NCBI GenBank assembly: GCA_021770615.1
Contig: JAETQR010000005.1
Span: 1-64,000 of the forward strand
Direction of reading: 5' to 3'
Length of the DNA: 64,000 bases
Origin: Lachnospiraceae bacterium
GTDB taxonomy: Bacteria > Bacillota_A > Clostridia > Lachnospirales > Lachnospiraceae
Positions 7,932-17,400 of the stretch are shown here, one piece after another. A program made the translations under genes and the position numbers. The notes below the pieces were generated by a model. The model had not been told where the DNA came from and ran no database searches. It saw nothing but the letters and a program-made list of their open reading frames with translations. The first letter of the stretch is position 1; every line of letters starts with the position of its first letter.

Positions 7932-8846
7932 GTGCCGATCAAAATTCCAAACTCACTTCCGGCGACAGAGATACTCGAACAGGAAAATATATTTGTTATG
8001 ACGGAAACCCGTGCGATCCAGCAGGATATCCGCCCGTTAAATGTACTTATATTAAATCTCATGCCGACCAAAATCGTCACAGAGACCCAGTTATTACGAA
8101 AACTGTCCAATACTCCGCTTCAGATCGAAGTTGAATTTTTAAAAACAGCGAGTTATATTCCACAACATACGGATCCCTCCCATCTTGAAACCTTTTATAC
8201 TACTTTTGATGAGATCAGGAACCGCAAATTTGACGGAATGATCATTACCGGAGCTCCCTTAGACTATATCCGCCTTGAAGAAGTCGCATACTGGAAGGAA
8301 ATCTGCGAGATCATGGACTGGTGTAAGACACATGTACACTGTACGATGCATCTTTGCTGGGCTGCTTTTGCCGGTCTGTATCATTATTATGGTATCGATA
8401 AATACGATCTACCCGAAAAATTGTCCGGTGTCTACGAACACACCGTAGTGAAAAAGAACTCTCCTCTCTTCCGGGGATTTGATGATATATTCTATGCTCC
8501 CCAGTCAAGGGCTACAAGTGTACGGGAAGAAGATATCCTGGCGGTTGATGACCTGGAACTCATGGCAGTTTCGGAAAAAGCAGGGGTGACGATCGTAAAG
8601 ACCACCGACAGCAGACATTTCTTTATGACATGTCATCCGGAATACGATGCGGATACATTGGCCACGGAATATTATCGGGATCTTGAGAAAGGGGTAAATC
8701 CCAAAATTCCATGTAATTATTTCCCGGACGATGATCCGGATAAAAAACCAGTCGTCCGCTGGCGTTCTACCGGACAGCTTATTTTTTCAAACTGGCTGAA
8801 TTATTATGTATATCAGAATACACCTTATGACATTGATAAACTCTGA
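7932..8846 (+). CDS. metA: Homoserine O-acyltransferase MetA
   Basis: The start is a GTG at 7932 with AAAGGAG about 10 nt upstream. The 304-residue product is full length for the family and keeps its catalytic residues at standard numbering: nucleophile Cys142 (MHLCWAAFAG), His235 and Glu237 (TCHPEYDA). It activates homoserine for methionine synthesis by acylation. Position 111 is reported to set acyl-CoA choice (Gly in succinyl-, Glu in acetyl-type enzymes) and is Asp here, in TGAPLDYI. An acidic residue suggests acetyl-CoA use, but this is inference. The 101-nt leader has two small overlapping palindromes (7877-7895) and no SAM riboswitch or T-box. Confidence 0.95.
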   Translation: MPIKIPNSLPATEILEQENIFVMTETRAIQQDIRPLNVLILNLMPTKIVTETQLLRKLSNTPLQIEVEFLKTASYIPQHTDPSHLETFYTTFDEIRNRKFDGMIITGAPLDYIRLEEVAYWKEICEIMDWCKTHVHCTMHLCWAAFAGLYHYYGIDKYDLPEKLSGVYEHTVVKKNSPLFRGFDDIFYAPQSRATSVREEDILAVDDLELMAVSEKAGVTIVKTTDSRHFFMTCHPEYDADTLATEYYRDLEKGVNPKIPCNYFPDDDPDKKPVVRWRSTGQLIFSNWLNYYVYQNTPYDIDKL

Positions 8847-8866
8847 CCAGACATCGTCAGACTAAC

Positions 8867-8906
8867 AAAGAGACCATCTGGCTTCCATAAGTCATCTGGT
8901 CTCTTT
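8867..8906. terminator. Convergent terminator between metA and tenI
   Basis: AAAGAGACCA (8867-8876) pairs with TGGTCTCTTT (8897-8906); the interior also partly pairs. It ends in T-rich sequence on the right and A-rich on the left, so it can serve both strands. It overlaps the 3' end of the leftward thi operon. Confidence 0.75.
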
Positions 8907-9455
8907 CATAAATCCTGACATGATACATACCCCTTCCGCCCCTGCCTGTATGACCTCCGCTGCATTATCCTTTGTGATCCCGCCGATCCCATAGACGGGA
9001 ATACATATCTCACGACAGATTTTACTCACAAAACCGGTTCCTCTTCCGGGAATTCCTTTTTTGCAGTCCGTTTCAAATACATGCCCTGCTGTTACATAAT
9101 CTGCGCCCAGTTTCTCTGCTAAAACCGCCTGTCTGACAGAGTGTACCGAGGTGCCGACTTTTTCAAACTTCTGTAAATATTCCGGTTCTACAGATAGCAA
9201 AACGTCAAGGGGAAGATGGATCTTTCTGCACCCCAGACTGTCAGCCACACGGCACCACGTATGCAAAATACACTCCAACCCCGATTTTTCACATACTTCC
9301 AATACTTTTTCAGCCATGCGGAAATATTCCTCTTCTGACAGATCCTTTTCCCTTAGAATCAATGCATCTGCCTCCCCATCTTCCCCGATTCTTTTTATCC
9401 GTTCAAAAAAATCGCCCTCACAAAGTTTACGGTTTGTAACACAAATGCATTTCAT
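8892..9455 (-). CDS. tenI: Thiazole tautomerase, TenI type
   Basis: A 187-residue TIM-barrel protein of the ThiE/TenI superfamily and last gene of the thi operon. The ATG at 9455 directly follows the thiH stop; GTG 9476 and ATG 9464 are alternatives inside thiH. The block AGHVFETDCKKGIPGRG matches TenI, whose His in GHVFETDC is catalytic, rather than ThiE. TenI aromatises the thiazole tautomer made by ThiG in the pathway to thiamine. Other blocks are ILREKDL, VGTSVHS and YGIGGIT. A thiamine-phosphate synthase activity is not excluded, but ThiE should have a GPIF/GPVF-type loop. No strong ribosome binding site was seen, so translational coupling to thiH is likely. Confidence 0.8.
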   Translation of the reverse strand: MKCICVTNRKLCEGDFFERIKRIGEDGEADALILREKDLSEEEYFRMAEKVLEVCEKSGLECILHTWCRVADSLGCRKIHLPLDVLLSVEPEYLQKFEKVGTSVHSVRQAVLAEKLGADYVTAGHVFETDCKKGIPGRGTGFVSKICREICIPVYGIGGITKDNAAEVIQAGAEGVCIMSGFMKETR

Positions 9456-9456
9456 T

Positions 9457-10692
9457 TCATACATATATGTAATCACTCATCACCGGCTGCAGCCCATTTT
9501 CCAGAATCGCATCATATACCTCCTGCACATTTCTGGTATCATCAATCTCAAACTGTTCATCCCCTTTTTCTGCCCCACTATGACCGCCAATCCCCACATT
9601 AACGCCCGCTGAAATCTTCGTCGCCGCTATTTGGATCATATGATCGCGCACCCTCTCACACTCTCTGGTTGAAACCGTAATATTTGAAAATGGCATAAAC
9701 AACCGATAGGCACACACTACCTGAAGCAGCTGCGCCTCATGTACATCCATCGGATCGATCCGGTCATTGTTGATGATCGGTCTGAGCCGCGGACAGGAAA
9801 ACGCAATCTCTGCATGGGGATATTGGCGCTGGATATACCATGCATGCATTCCTGTCGCAAAAGCATCCCGGCGAAAATCATCCAGTCCGAGCAGTGCGCC
9901 AAAACCTACTCCCCTCATTCCCCCTTTTACCGCACGCTCCTGCGCATTGATACGATATGGAAAGATCCGTTTTCTCCCCGCCAGATGAAGTGTCTCATAT
10001 TTTTGGGCATTGTATGTCTCCTGAAATACTGTGACATAATCTGCTCCACACTCATGCAGATACGCATAATCTTCTGAGTTTACCGGATATATTTCAAGCC
10101 CTACCACATGAAAGTACTTTCTGGCGATCCGGCACGCCTCACCAATGTATCTGACATCTGACATTGAAGGACTTTCTCCGGTCAAAATAAGCACTTCCTG
10201 CAACCCGGTTTCCGCGATCTGCTGCATTTCTTTTTCGATCTCCTCCCGGTTCAATTTGGCACGACGTATCTTATTATGGCAGTTAAATCCACAGTAAATG
10301 CAGTAATTCTCACAGTAATTTGCAATATACAGCGGTGTAAACATATAGATCGAGTTCCCAAAATGTTTTCTCGTCTCTATCTGAGCCGCACATGCAATCT
10401 CCTCCAAAAGCGGTTCTGCCGCCGGTGAGAGAAGGGCTGCAAAATCCTCCGGTCCCCTGTTTGTATGGCCGAGCGCCCGTTCCACATCCTCCTCACTATA
10501 TTTACCATAATCATAACCGCCCGCTGCTTCCACCACGAGCCGGTCAATCTCCGAATCCAGAATCTCCATTCCCTCCATATATTTCATATGATCGATCCGG
10601 TTCTCTTTCAGATGCTCCCTGATCTCATCACTCAGGATACTCTGATTTACCTTTTCGTTCCCATCCTGTCTGTCACTCATATTTGCGCTCAC
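9457..10692 (-). CDS. thiH: 2-iminoacetate synthase ThiH (radical SAM)
   Basis: The start is a GTG at 10692, overlapping the thiG stop as GTGA, with AAAGGAGG about five nt upstream inside thiG. The 411-residue protein carries the radical-SAM cluster motif CENYCIYC (Cys127, 131, 134). It cleaves tyrosine to p-cresol and dehydroglycine, the C2-N3 unit of the thiazole. Further ThiH patterns are [26 protein letters not shown] and the C-terminal [17 protein letters not shown]. It is encoded between thiG and tenI and uses ThiG, ThiS thiocarboxylate and DXP as pathway partners. thiF and thiC are not in the window. Confidence 0.95.
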   Translation of the reverse strand: MSANMSDRQDGNEKVNQSILSDEIREHLKENRIDHMKYMEGMEILDSEIDRLVVEAAGGYDYGKYSEEDVERALGHTNRGPEDFAALLSPAAEPLLEEIACAAQIETRKHFGNSIYMFTPLYIANYCENYCIYCGFNCHNKIRRAKLNREEIEKEMQQIAETGLQEVLILTGESPSMSDVRYIGEACRIARKYFHVVGLEIYPVNSEDYAYLHECGADYVTVFQETYNAQKYETLHLAGRKRIFPYRINAQERAVKGGMRGVGFGALLGLDDFRRDAFATGMHAWYIQRQYPHAEIAFSCPRLRPIINNDRIDPMDVHEAQLLQVVCAYRLFMPFSNITVSTRECERVRDHMIQIAATKISAGVNVGIGGHSGAEKGDEQFEIDDTRNVQEVYDAILENGLQPVMSDYIYV

Positions 10693-11477
10693 ACTGCATC
10701 CTCCTTTGTATCACGGATATACCCGGTAAGAGGTGAGGACGCACTCCCTCCTTTTTCTAACACCCGGCCGGTTCCTGCAAGATATGCTTCTCTTCCTGCC
10801 TCAATGGCCTTTCTGAATGCTCCGGCCATCATCGGGATATTCCCTGCTGTCGCAATCCCTGTATTCGCCATAACGGCAGCAGCTCCCATTTCCATCGCCT
10901 CACAGGCCTGGGATGGACATCCGATCCCTGCATCTACAATGATCGGCAGATCGATCTCATCGATCAGAATCTGAATAAACTCCTTCGTACACAACCCCTT
11001 ATTCGAGCCGATTGGTGCAGCAAGAGGCATAACAGATGCAGCCCCCGCCTGACACAGATCCCTCGCCGTATTCAGATCCGGATACATATATGGCATCACG
11101 ACAAATCCCTCTTTTACGAGTATGTCTGTGGCCTTCACCGTCTGCTCATTATCCGGGAGAAGATATTTACTATCTCTCATAATCTCTATTTTCACAAAAT
11201 CGCCGCACCCTGCCTCTCTGGACAATCTGGCAATACGGACTGCTTCCTCCGCATTTCTTGCCCCGGACGTGTTTGGCAGTATCGTCACGCCATCCGGTAT
11301 GTAATCAAGTATATTGGCCGCCCCTCCTGCATTTGCCCGCCGGAGTGCAAGTGTAACGATCTCTGCTCCGGCATTTTCTACCGCCGCCTGGATCAACTCC
11401 AGGGAATATTTTCCCGAACCAAGTATAAACCGGGATGAAAATTCATGCCCGCCCAATATCAGCTTATCATCTTTCAT
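10689..11477 (-). CDS. thiG: Thiazole synthase ThiG
   Basis: The ATG at 11477 is chosen for the AAGGAG about nine nt upstream; the longer in-frame start lacks a site and overlaps thiS. The 262-residue TIM-barrel enzyme condenses 1-deoxyxylulose 5-phosphate, dehydroglycine and sulfur from ThiS thiocarboxylate into the thiazole phosphate. Recognisable blocks are [10 protein letters not shown] near the N-terminus, [17 protein letters not shown] with the expected active-site Lys region, [23 protein letters not shown] and [12 protein letters not shown]. It lies 50 nt after thiS and its stop overlaps the thiH start, so the operon is tightly coupled. Confidence 0.95.
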   Translation of the reverse strand: MKDDKLILGGHEFSSRFILGSGKYSLELIQAAVENAGAEIVTLALRRANAGGAANILDYIPDGVTILPNTSGARNAEEAVRIARLSREAGCGDFVKIEIMRDSKYLLPDNEQTVKATDILVKEGFVVMPYMYPDLNTARDLCQAGAASVMPLAAPIGSNKGLCTKEFIQILIDEIDLPIIVDAGIGCPSQACEAMEMGAAAVMANTGIATAGNIPMMAGAFRKAIEAGREAYLAGTGRVLEKGGSASSPLTGYIRDTKEDAV

Positions 11478-11527
11478 TTCTCTTTTCTCCTTGTCTTTCA
11501 ATCTAATACCTTTTTGACCGTGCCTTT

Positions 11528-11725
11528 TCAACCACCGCCCACAAAGCTCACAACCTCAATACGGTCTCCCTTTTTGACAGAAATTTCACCCAGATGCACT
11601 CTCGGTATGATTTCATCATTGATCTCAACTGCTACACGCTTGATTTCATATCCTTCCCGTTCCAAAACCTGTGTGAGAAGCATTCCATCAAAGCCCTCCT
11701 TCTGCTCTCCATTCACTGTAATCAT
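11528..11725 (-). CDS. thiS: Sulfur carrier protein ThiS
   Basis: A 65-residue ubiquitin-fold carrier. The ATG at 11725 has GGAGG at five nt; longer in-frame starts at 11737 and 11764 overlap that site. The C-terminus reads VVSFVGGG, giving the Gly-Gly end that is adenylated and thiocarboxylated before sulfur transfer to ThiG. One extra Gly is present compared with the usual single GG. It is the first gene of the operon, reached from the promoter at 11835-11863 through a structured leader. The activating ThiF is not found here. Confidence 0.92.
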   Translation of the reverse strand: MITVNGEQKEGFDGMLLTQVLEREGYEIKRVAVEINDEIIPRVHLGEISVKKGDRIEVVSFVGGG

Positions 11726-11762
11726 GTTTTCCTCCATCTGCGCACAAACTTTTCTATAAAAC

Positions 11763-11822
11763 AAAAAAGGATATCACATGAAAACTACACCCGTGGTGGT
11801 GTACCCCTTCATGAGATATCCT
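11763..11822 (-). terminator. Leader hairpin/attenuator of the thi operon
   Basis: On the minus strand AGGATATCTCATGAA pairs with TTCATGTGATATCCT (11768-11822), followed by six Ts. The loop has GGGGTACACCACCACGGGTG, in which ACACC can pair with GGTGT. The predicted transcript start (about 11828) is only six nt upstream, so the terminator forms the very 5' end of the thi mRNA. It could also end read-through from the flhB-like gene. The conserved TPP riboswitch blocks are absent. Confidence 0.75.
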
Positions 11823-11834
11823 CAATCTGCTAAA

Positions 11835-11863
11835 ATCATATCACAATTTTTATGTTCTGTCAA
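11835..11863 (-). promoter_or_regulatory. Consensus sigma-A promoter of the thi operon
   Basis: On the minus strand TTGACA (11863-11858), a 17-nt spacer and TATGAT (11840-11835). It fits in the small gap after the flhB-like stop codon and drives thiS-thiG-thiH-tenI through the leader hairpin. Confidence 0.82.
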
Positions 11864-11867
11864 TCGT

Positions 11868-12152
11868 TCACTTTCGATCCATCTTCTTTTGTATCTTCTC
11901 CATGCCATCCACATAAATAAGAACTTCTGCTACGATTCCATAAAGTTCCGGTGGAATATACTCTCCCACATCCAGAATCGACAAGCTCTTTGCCAATTTT
12001 TCATCCTTGTGGACCGGCACACTCGCCTCCTCTGCCGTATCAATGATCCGATCTGCCAGATGGCCTTTTCCTGTCGCCACAACCTTTGGCGCCTGCTCTC
12101 CCGGCTCATATTCCAGAGCAACTGCTGTTTTATTTTTATCAAACTCTGCCAT
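11868..12152 (-). CDS. FlhB-like C-terminal domain protein (YlqH type)
   Basis: The ATG at 12152 is preceded by GGAGG at about eight nt. The 94-residue protein matches only the cytoplasmic C-terminal part of FlhB-type export switch proteins: AVALEYEPGEQAPKVVATGKG, an ILDVGEYIPPELYGIVAEV helix pair and a short basic tail. The NPTH autocleavage site and the membrane part of true FlhB are missing, as in YlqH of Bacillus. Its function is unknown. In many Firmicutes it lies next to rnhB; here the Rpn-type gene separates the two. No flagellar genes are present in the window. Confidence 0.83.
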   Translation of the reverse strand: MAEFDKNKTAVALEYEPGEQAPKVVATGKGHLADRIIDTAEEASVPVHKDEKLAKSLSILDVGEYIPPELYGIVAEVLIYVDGMEKIQKKMDRK

Positions 12153-12178
12153 AAGATTCCCCTCCGTTTGACTCAGTT

Positions 12179-13180
12179 TCAAAGACACTCATAAATCCTT
12201 TCTGCACTCTCCACTCCAGCCTCTGCTGCTGCAAGCAGTATCTGCTGGATCCTCACTTCCTCTTCCTCCAGCATATCTGCTATATCGGAAGCTGAAACCC
12301 CCTTTTTTTGCTTTTTTAATGTCTGACGGATCAAGCGAAGCATATCTCCTTTCTCCATTCCTTTTTGAATACCCATATTTTCCACTTCTTCTATCATGCT
12401 GTAGTACATATTAACTTCCTCTCCTTTCCTCATTTGACTCCGGATCGCTTCCTTTATCGTCCGATATCTTACATCGCCGTCAACTGCCCCGAGCACATCC
12501 AGAAATTCCTCTGGATGTGATAAATTTCTTGTAGTATCTTTTATAAAATGTTCCAACTTTTGTTTATCTTTTCGACAAGCAAGGTAATCCACCACATGCC
12601 GAAAATCAGAACGATACTTATTTCGTGTTTTTTCATCCTGTCTCTCAAGATCTATCACTCGCATAGATATATCCTGTATGAATGGTAACACAAGTTCCCC
12701 CGCTTCTTCTTGTATATCAAGTATTCCAGTCAGAGACAATGGCTCATTCCATTCTTTCCTGCCAAAATATAGAACCAGTGAAAGAATTGGAACCAGTTTT
12801 TGTTCATCCCCGATTTCTTTTGTATAATAGTGTTTTCTGCATCTTCGGTTCTTTTCCTTTATCCCACGGATCTGTTCTGTGTAACCAGCAAACACATAAC
12901 CCATATCACGCACCGGCATCGTATTACAGATGCCCGACTGGTTTTCAATGCAAAAAATAGCAATCTCCCGGCCTTCCCGCCAAACCTTCATGCGTATATC
13001 TGAATCCAGCTCCTTCATATGTCCTTCCGGACTCCGGTAAAGCATTTTAGACGGAAGCTTTTCCAGATCCTCCGGAAAAATAATCTGTTTCCCTCCATAC
13101 AGATTTACATTTATAATATCAGCAAATACATCTGGATACTCCTCCAGACTTTTTGTCGCAAGATCCTGTTTCATCCGCAT
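12179..13180 (-). CDS. Rpn/YhgA-family PD-(D/E)XK nuclease-like protein
   Basis: A 333-residue protein of the type often labelled 'Rpn family recombination-promoting nuclease/putative transposase'. The N-terminus DVFADIINVNLYGG, the stretch ELDSDIRMKVW, and FCIENQSG with the E-x-Q of the nuclease core are visible. Mid-protein VPILSLVLYFGRKEWNEP is also typical. The C-terminal third is helical and includes a repeat-like region of regulatory appearance (GMEKGDMLRLIRQTLKKQKKGVS). No inverted repeats or target duplications flank it, so it is not an insertion sequence here. GGAGGGGG lies just upstream of the ATG. It separates rnhB from the flhB-like gene, which suggests later insertion. Confidence 0.8.
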   Translation of the reverse strand: MRMKQDLATKSLEEYPDVFADIINVNLYGGKQIIFPEDLEKLPSKMLYRSPEGHMKELDSDIRMKVWREGREIAIFCIENQSGICNTMPVRDMGYVFAGYTEQIRGIKEKNRRCRKHYYTKEIGDEQKLVPILSLVLYFGRKEWNEPLSLTGILDIQEEAGELVLPFIQDISMRVIDLERQDEKTRNKYRSDFRHVVDYLACRKDKQKLEHFIKDTTRNLSHPEEFLDVLGAVDGDVRYRTIKEAIRSQMRKGEEVNMYYSMIEEVENMGIQKGMEKGDMLRLIRQTLKKQKKGVSASDIADMLEEEEVRIQQILLAAAEAGVESAERIYECL

Positions 13181-13385
13181 TCCCCCTCCTATTCATTTTA
13201 AAATGGGAATGCATCTAATATTTTGATCATTCCCGCTTATATTCATTATCCGGATTAATAAGCAAGAATGTTGAAAGATAGAATTCAATTAAAGAAATAT
13301 ATATCATATAGTTTACTTGCTTAAAGAAAGTCTAACACAGACCTCTATAAATTGCAAGAATTTTTTCAAAAAAGTTCTACAATCT

Positions 13386-14150
13386 TTAAACTATAAAATT
13401 TTTAATAAATGAGTTTCTATGGATCGGACAGGGACCAAACTTTTTGATCGCCTCAATATGTGCAGCAGATCCATAGCCCTTATGCTTCTCAAACCCATAA
13501 TCCGGATACAACTCTGCATATTCTGTCATCAATCTGTCTCTTGTCACTTTTGCCATAATACTGGCTGCTGCGATCGAAACACTTTTCGCATCACCTTTGA
13601 TGATCCCTACCTGCCGGATCGGCAACTGGGGGATCGTGACCGCATCATTTAAAAGCAGATCCGGAACCACCCCCAGATCCTCTACTGCATGAACCATTGC
13701 TTCATAGGTCGCCTGTAATATATTGATCTCATCGATCCGCACCGAGGAACTCATTCCGATTCCATAAGACACTGCTTTTTCTTTGATCTCAACAAAAAGC
13801 TCTTCCCTGCGTTTTGCACTCAGTTTTTTGGAATCATTCAGATACAGGATCTCACAATCTTTGGGAAGAACAACCGCCCCCGCAACTACCGGCCCTGCCA
13901 AAGGCCCTCGCCCCGCTTCATCAATCCCGCAGATACATGAAAATTCATCTCCGTATTTGCGTTCAAATTCCCGCATCGCTTCCAGCCTCTTCTTCTCGTT
14001 CTCAAAAGCCTCCTTTTTTTTCCGGAAAGACTCTGTCAAACGGATCACCCCGGCTCTTTCATCTCCTTCATAAATCTGAAAAAGACTGTCCCACTCATCC
14101 ATATGGCTATGTTCAAACTCACTTTTTATATCGGCAATTTTCTTTGTCAT
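13386..14150 (-). CDS. rnhB: Ribonuclease HII
   Basis: A 254-residue enzyme that nicks the RNA strand of RNA-DNA hybrids and removes single ribonucleotides from DNA. The ATG at 14150 is used; a longer in-frame start extends into the hairpin cluster upstream. The N-terminal ~70 residues are the extension common in Firmicutes. The catalytic block GIDEAGRGPLAGPVVAG begins at residue 76 (Asp77, Glu78), followed by YLNDSKKLS, LLNDAVTIP with the third Asp, and the C-terminal HRNSF motif. It precedes the Rpn-type and flhB-like genes on the same strand. Confidence 0.95.
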   Translation of the reverse strand: MTKKIADIKSEFEHSHMDEWDSLFQIYEGDERAGVIRLTESFRKKKEAFENEKKRLEAMREFERKYGDEFSCICGIDEAGRGPLAGPVVAGAVVLPKDCEILYLNDSKKLSAKRREELFVEIKEKAVSYGIGMSSSVRIDEINILQATYEAMVHAVEDLGVVPDLLLNDAVTIPQLPIRQVGIIKGDAKSVSIAAASIMAKVTRDRLMTEYAELYPDYGFEKHKGYGSAAHIEAIKKFGPCPIHRNSFIKNFIV

Positions 14151-14183
14151 ACTAATCCCCATTCCGAAGCGCAGCGGAGGAGG

Positions 14184-14293
14184 CACGAGCAAAAAGCAGC
14201 ATAGCTGTTTTTGCTCTGTGCATCAATACTATTTGTGGCGCTTCGGCACAAATAGTGGGTTGAAAAATTAGCTATCGAGCTTATTTTTCAACC
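14184..14293. repeat. Cluster of three consecutive hairpins
   Basis: Hairpin one (14184-14220) pairs CAC with GTG and AGCAAAAA with the complementary TTTTTGCT. Hairpin two (14228-14256) has a perfect ACTATTTGTG/CACAAATAGT stem. Hairpin three (14257-14293) pairs GGTTGAAAAA with TTTTTCAACC, plus an inner TAGCT/AGCT stem. They are packed with one- to seven-nt gaps between the pilus operon and rnhB. No coding potential. It may be a dispersed structural repeat or a leader RNA. Confidence 0.65.
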
Positions 14294-14326
14294 TAATCTC
14301 TCATTTCTATCATGTGGCAGAAAGAT

Positions 14327-14353
14327 ACCTGCACCCATTCACTGGATGCAGGT
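14327..14353 (-). terminator. Terminator of the pilus operon
   Basis: ACCTGCA(C/T)CCA stem at 14327-14353 with a short loop, downstream of the leftward gene ending at 14419. The T-run that follows on the minus strand is short. Confidence 0.6.
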
Positions 14354-14418
14354 CTTATTTCTTTGTATCTATAAGCAACTATCAGGAACAAATGATATTT
14401 TCCCAACTGATGCCATAA

Positions 14419-17400
14419 TTATTGAAGTTCAAATAATCCTCTCTGGCCAATATTGACTTCCGCATATTGTTTCGCAGTCTCCACCTGTTCCTCATTCGCC
14501 GGATCATGCGGATTCTGATATGGAGTAAATGTAGTTCCTCTTATCTTAGAAGTCCTTGCCACCCAGTCAACGCGCAATGTCGTATAACCCGCCTGCCATT
14601 TCTTCATACTAAATGGCAATGCAAATTTGAGGCTGTCATTTTTAGACACTTCATAACCCGTTATCTTAGCATACACATTCTGGCTCTGGCTAAAATCTAC
14701 TTCTTTCTTCTCTAACAGCGAACCATCCAATTTCTGTGGCACAATTACCTCTTTATCACCTGTATCCGGATTAACAAATGAAATCGAAGTGATGATCGAC
14801 GTCTCCTCATTATCAGCATTGTTCAAATTACAGTGCAGATATAAAGTTCGGTCATTTTTATACCTCGCACTCTGATCATAATCGATCAGAACCGAATCAT
14901 TCGAAATCTTCTGATAATATTTTCTGGATTCCTTCGTATTCAAAACACCAAATATCATTTTCGGTGTAAGTGGTGTACCATTGTTCAGAATCTTATAGAA
15001 AATCTTTCCTAAACGATTAAACACACCATTTCCAAAAGGTGTAAAGTTATTATTAACACGGGTTCCCTCTTCCTGACCAACAACAACATTCTGGAAATCC
15101 CTGTCAGGATCCGTAGTACCTGCCACTACTCCCATTGCAGATGAACCGCCTTTATTGTAAGCATTCGTATACGTATCCATACCGCCCAGTCCATCTGAAA
15201 AAGTTGACTCCAAAAAACCATACTTCCACAAATTCTCTACATTAAGATGATTGTGGTCTGGATCATATAGGGCATCCTCTGACGGGGATACGGGAACATC
15301 CGGCCAAAATGTGAAGAGATTCCATAAATAATACACTTTTTGCTTTTCAATATCACTCGCAGATGCACAATCACACAAATTCGGACGTTGATAATATCCT
15401 GTATATTTTGCCGTATTGGGGTCACTTTCTTCATCTGCCAAAAGTGGAACCTGCCTGATTTTATCAAATATATCATCCATAAAAGTGCTGACATATTCAA
15501 TCTCATTATTGGGCTTATCCTTCGATGCCGACAGATCAAATTGTGTACATACCAGATAAAGTTTGGATATATTATTTAAACTGCCTGGTCTTTTCGTACA
15601 TTTCAGCCCGCTGTCCACGTACATATGCGCATTCGCAGCCTTATCCCGGGTGACACCCTCATCTAATAAAGCACCAATCGTACTTGTGAAAAACATTGGC
15701 AATGAACTATCTCCGCTCAAACGCTTCATGATCTTCATACAATCTACCCACTCCAGATCATTTTCATGGAATGAAGCAAACTCTACATTCGGATTCTGCG
15801 TTTGTACTGAATTTTTATCTCTTGCCAGATCCACATAATTATAATACAAAGAATTCATCGAAACAACACTATTATCTCCAGAACGGTAACTGCTGACGTA
15901 AAACATATCCGCTCTCTCAATATAATCAAGTGTGTCTGCTGTATCATCTGCATCCATCTGATTGATCATGGCCGGTGTAAGTGTAATGACCTTGACATAC
16001 GTATCCTCGTATTTCTGATCTGCTGTCATGATCACATTTCCATTGGAATCTACATCATCCTCATAATAGAACAACATCCGTTTCAGAATATCATTAAAGC
16101 GAACTCCTATAAGTTCAAATTTGAAAATATAACCCTCGTATTTATACTTAAAGGTACATGTCTGCTTCTTCGGAACCGCCTGGTCTGTTCCCGGAATCTT
16201 ATCAATTGATATGCGGGAAACCGGGAATCCATCCCCTGTCTTAAGGTTATTCAAAACACCGCTATTCGCAATTTCCCAATTCGCCTTTCCTTCTGGCCAT
16301 ATACTGGTATAATTATATTCTTTCGGTATATCACTCTCGTTCTCATAATATTTCCACTCATTTTTAGCACTGTCGCCATCAACCCAGCAACCATTCCAGA
16401 TGCCATATGAAAAATCACCTTTTCCCGGACCTACATATACAAGATATCCAACTGCCTGATTCTCTTCTCTCTCGATTTTCCAGCAGTCTGCCCTTTGAAG
16501 CTCTTTCTCTAAAATATCTTTGCCATCGGATGTCTTTTTAAATAAATCCGGATAAGCTGCAGCAAGCTGCGTAAAAGTGATCTCCTTATTCTTATATCTT
16601 TGCAGATCCTGTGTAAAACTTTCATCACCCGTCACATCTACCGTGTACTCGTTATTATCATCCTTATCTTTCTCAAAACTCCACGCCCACTGTTTATCAT
16701 TTTTAAGATACTTGCTATCAATCTGTTTTCCATCCTTATCTACAAACAGATCCGGATGGGCCGCCTGAATCTCTGCAATCGGCTTTTTGCTCTGTCCATT
16801 CACTATCTCAGAAACAAAACTTTTATCCTGTCTGATCTCTACTGTACGATAGGTATCCAAATAATACAAAGAAGCATTCACACGATCGTCTTCATTCGTC
16901 GTCGCCCGCGGCGCTCCTGTCACCGTACCATTCGGATTATAGATTGCATAGCCACCGTTATTATTATCAAGCCATCCACCTAACAGTTGTAAGTTTGTCG
17001 TATCCCATGACTTAACGTCATTCCCTGTAATGACCTGATCATTAAACGCATAACGATTGTCCCCCATATTCTGTGGGTTTGACTGGAAAAACTTTACATT
17101 AGAATTTTTCCTGCTCACCTCATAACTAAACTCAAGCGGATCAATCGGTAATCCCTCTTCTCTGGATGAAACTAGAAATCCAAGTGACTGCTGTGCCATA
17201 TCCGGCACGATTTCCAGGATCACCAGTGGATTTCCCTTCGTTCCCTTCTGGACAGTACCATCCGTCTGTGGCACCGCCGGAAGTGATTTATAGCCGCTGA
17301 CCATCACCTCAGACTGTGAATCTACAACAAGTTTTAAATATCCATACTCTTTCAGATCGATCGGCTCTTTTTTAGAACCATCGATAAAAAAGCGCATCCC

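Noticed and set aside
11726..11863. TPP riboswitch upstream of thiS
   Set aside because: Conserved blocks such as CTGAGA and the ACCTGATCTGG-type P4/P5 region are absent.
11868..12152. Functional flagellar export protein FlhB
   Set aside because: Only the C-terminal part, without membrane helices or NPTH site, and no flagellar genes nearby.
12179..13180. Insertion sequence at the Rpn-family gene
   Set aside because: No terminal inverted repeats or target duplications seen; the family name 'transposase' is historical.
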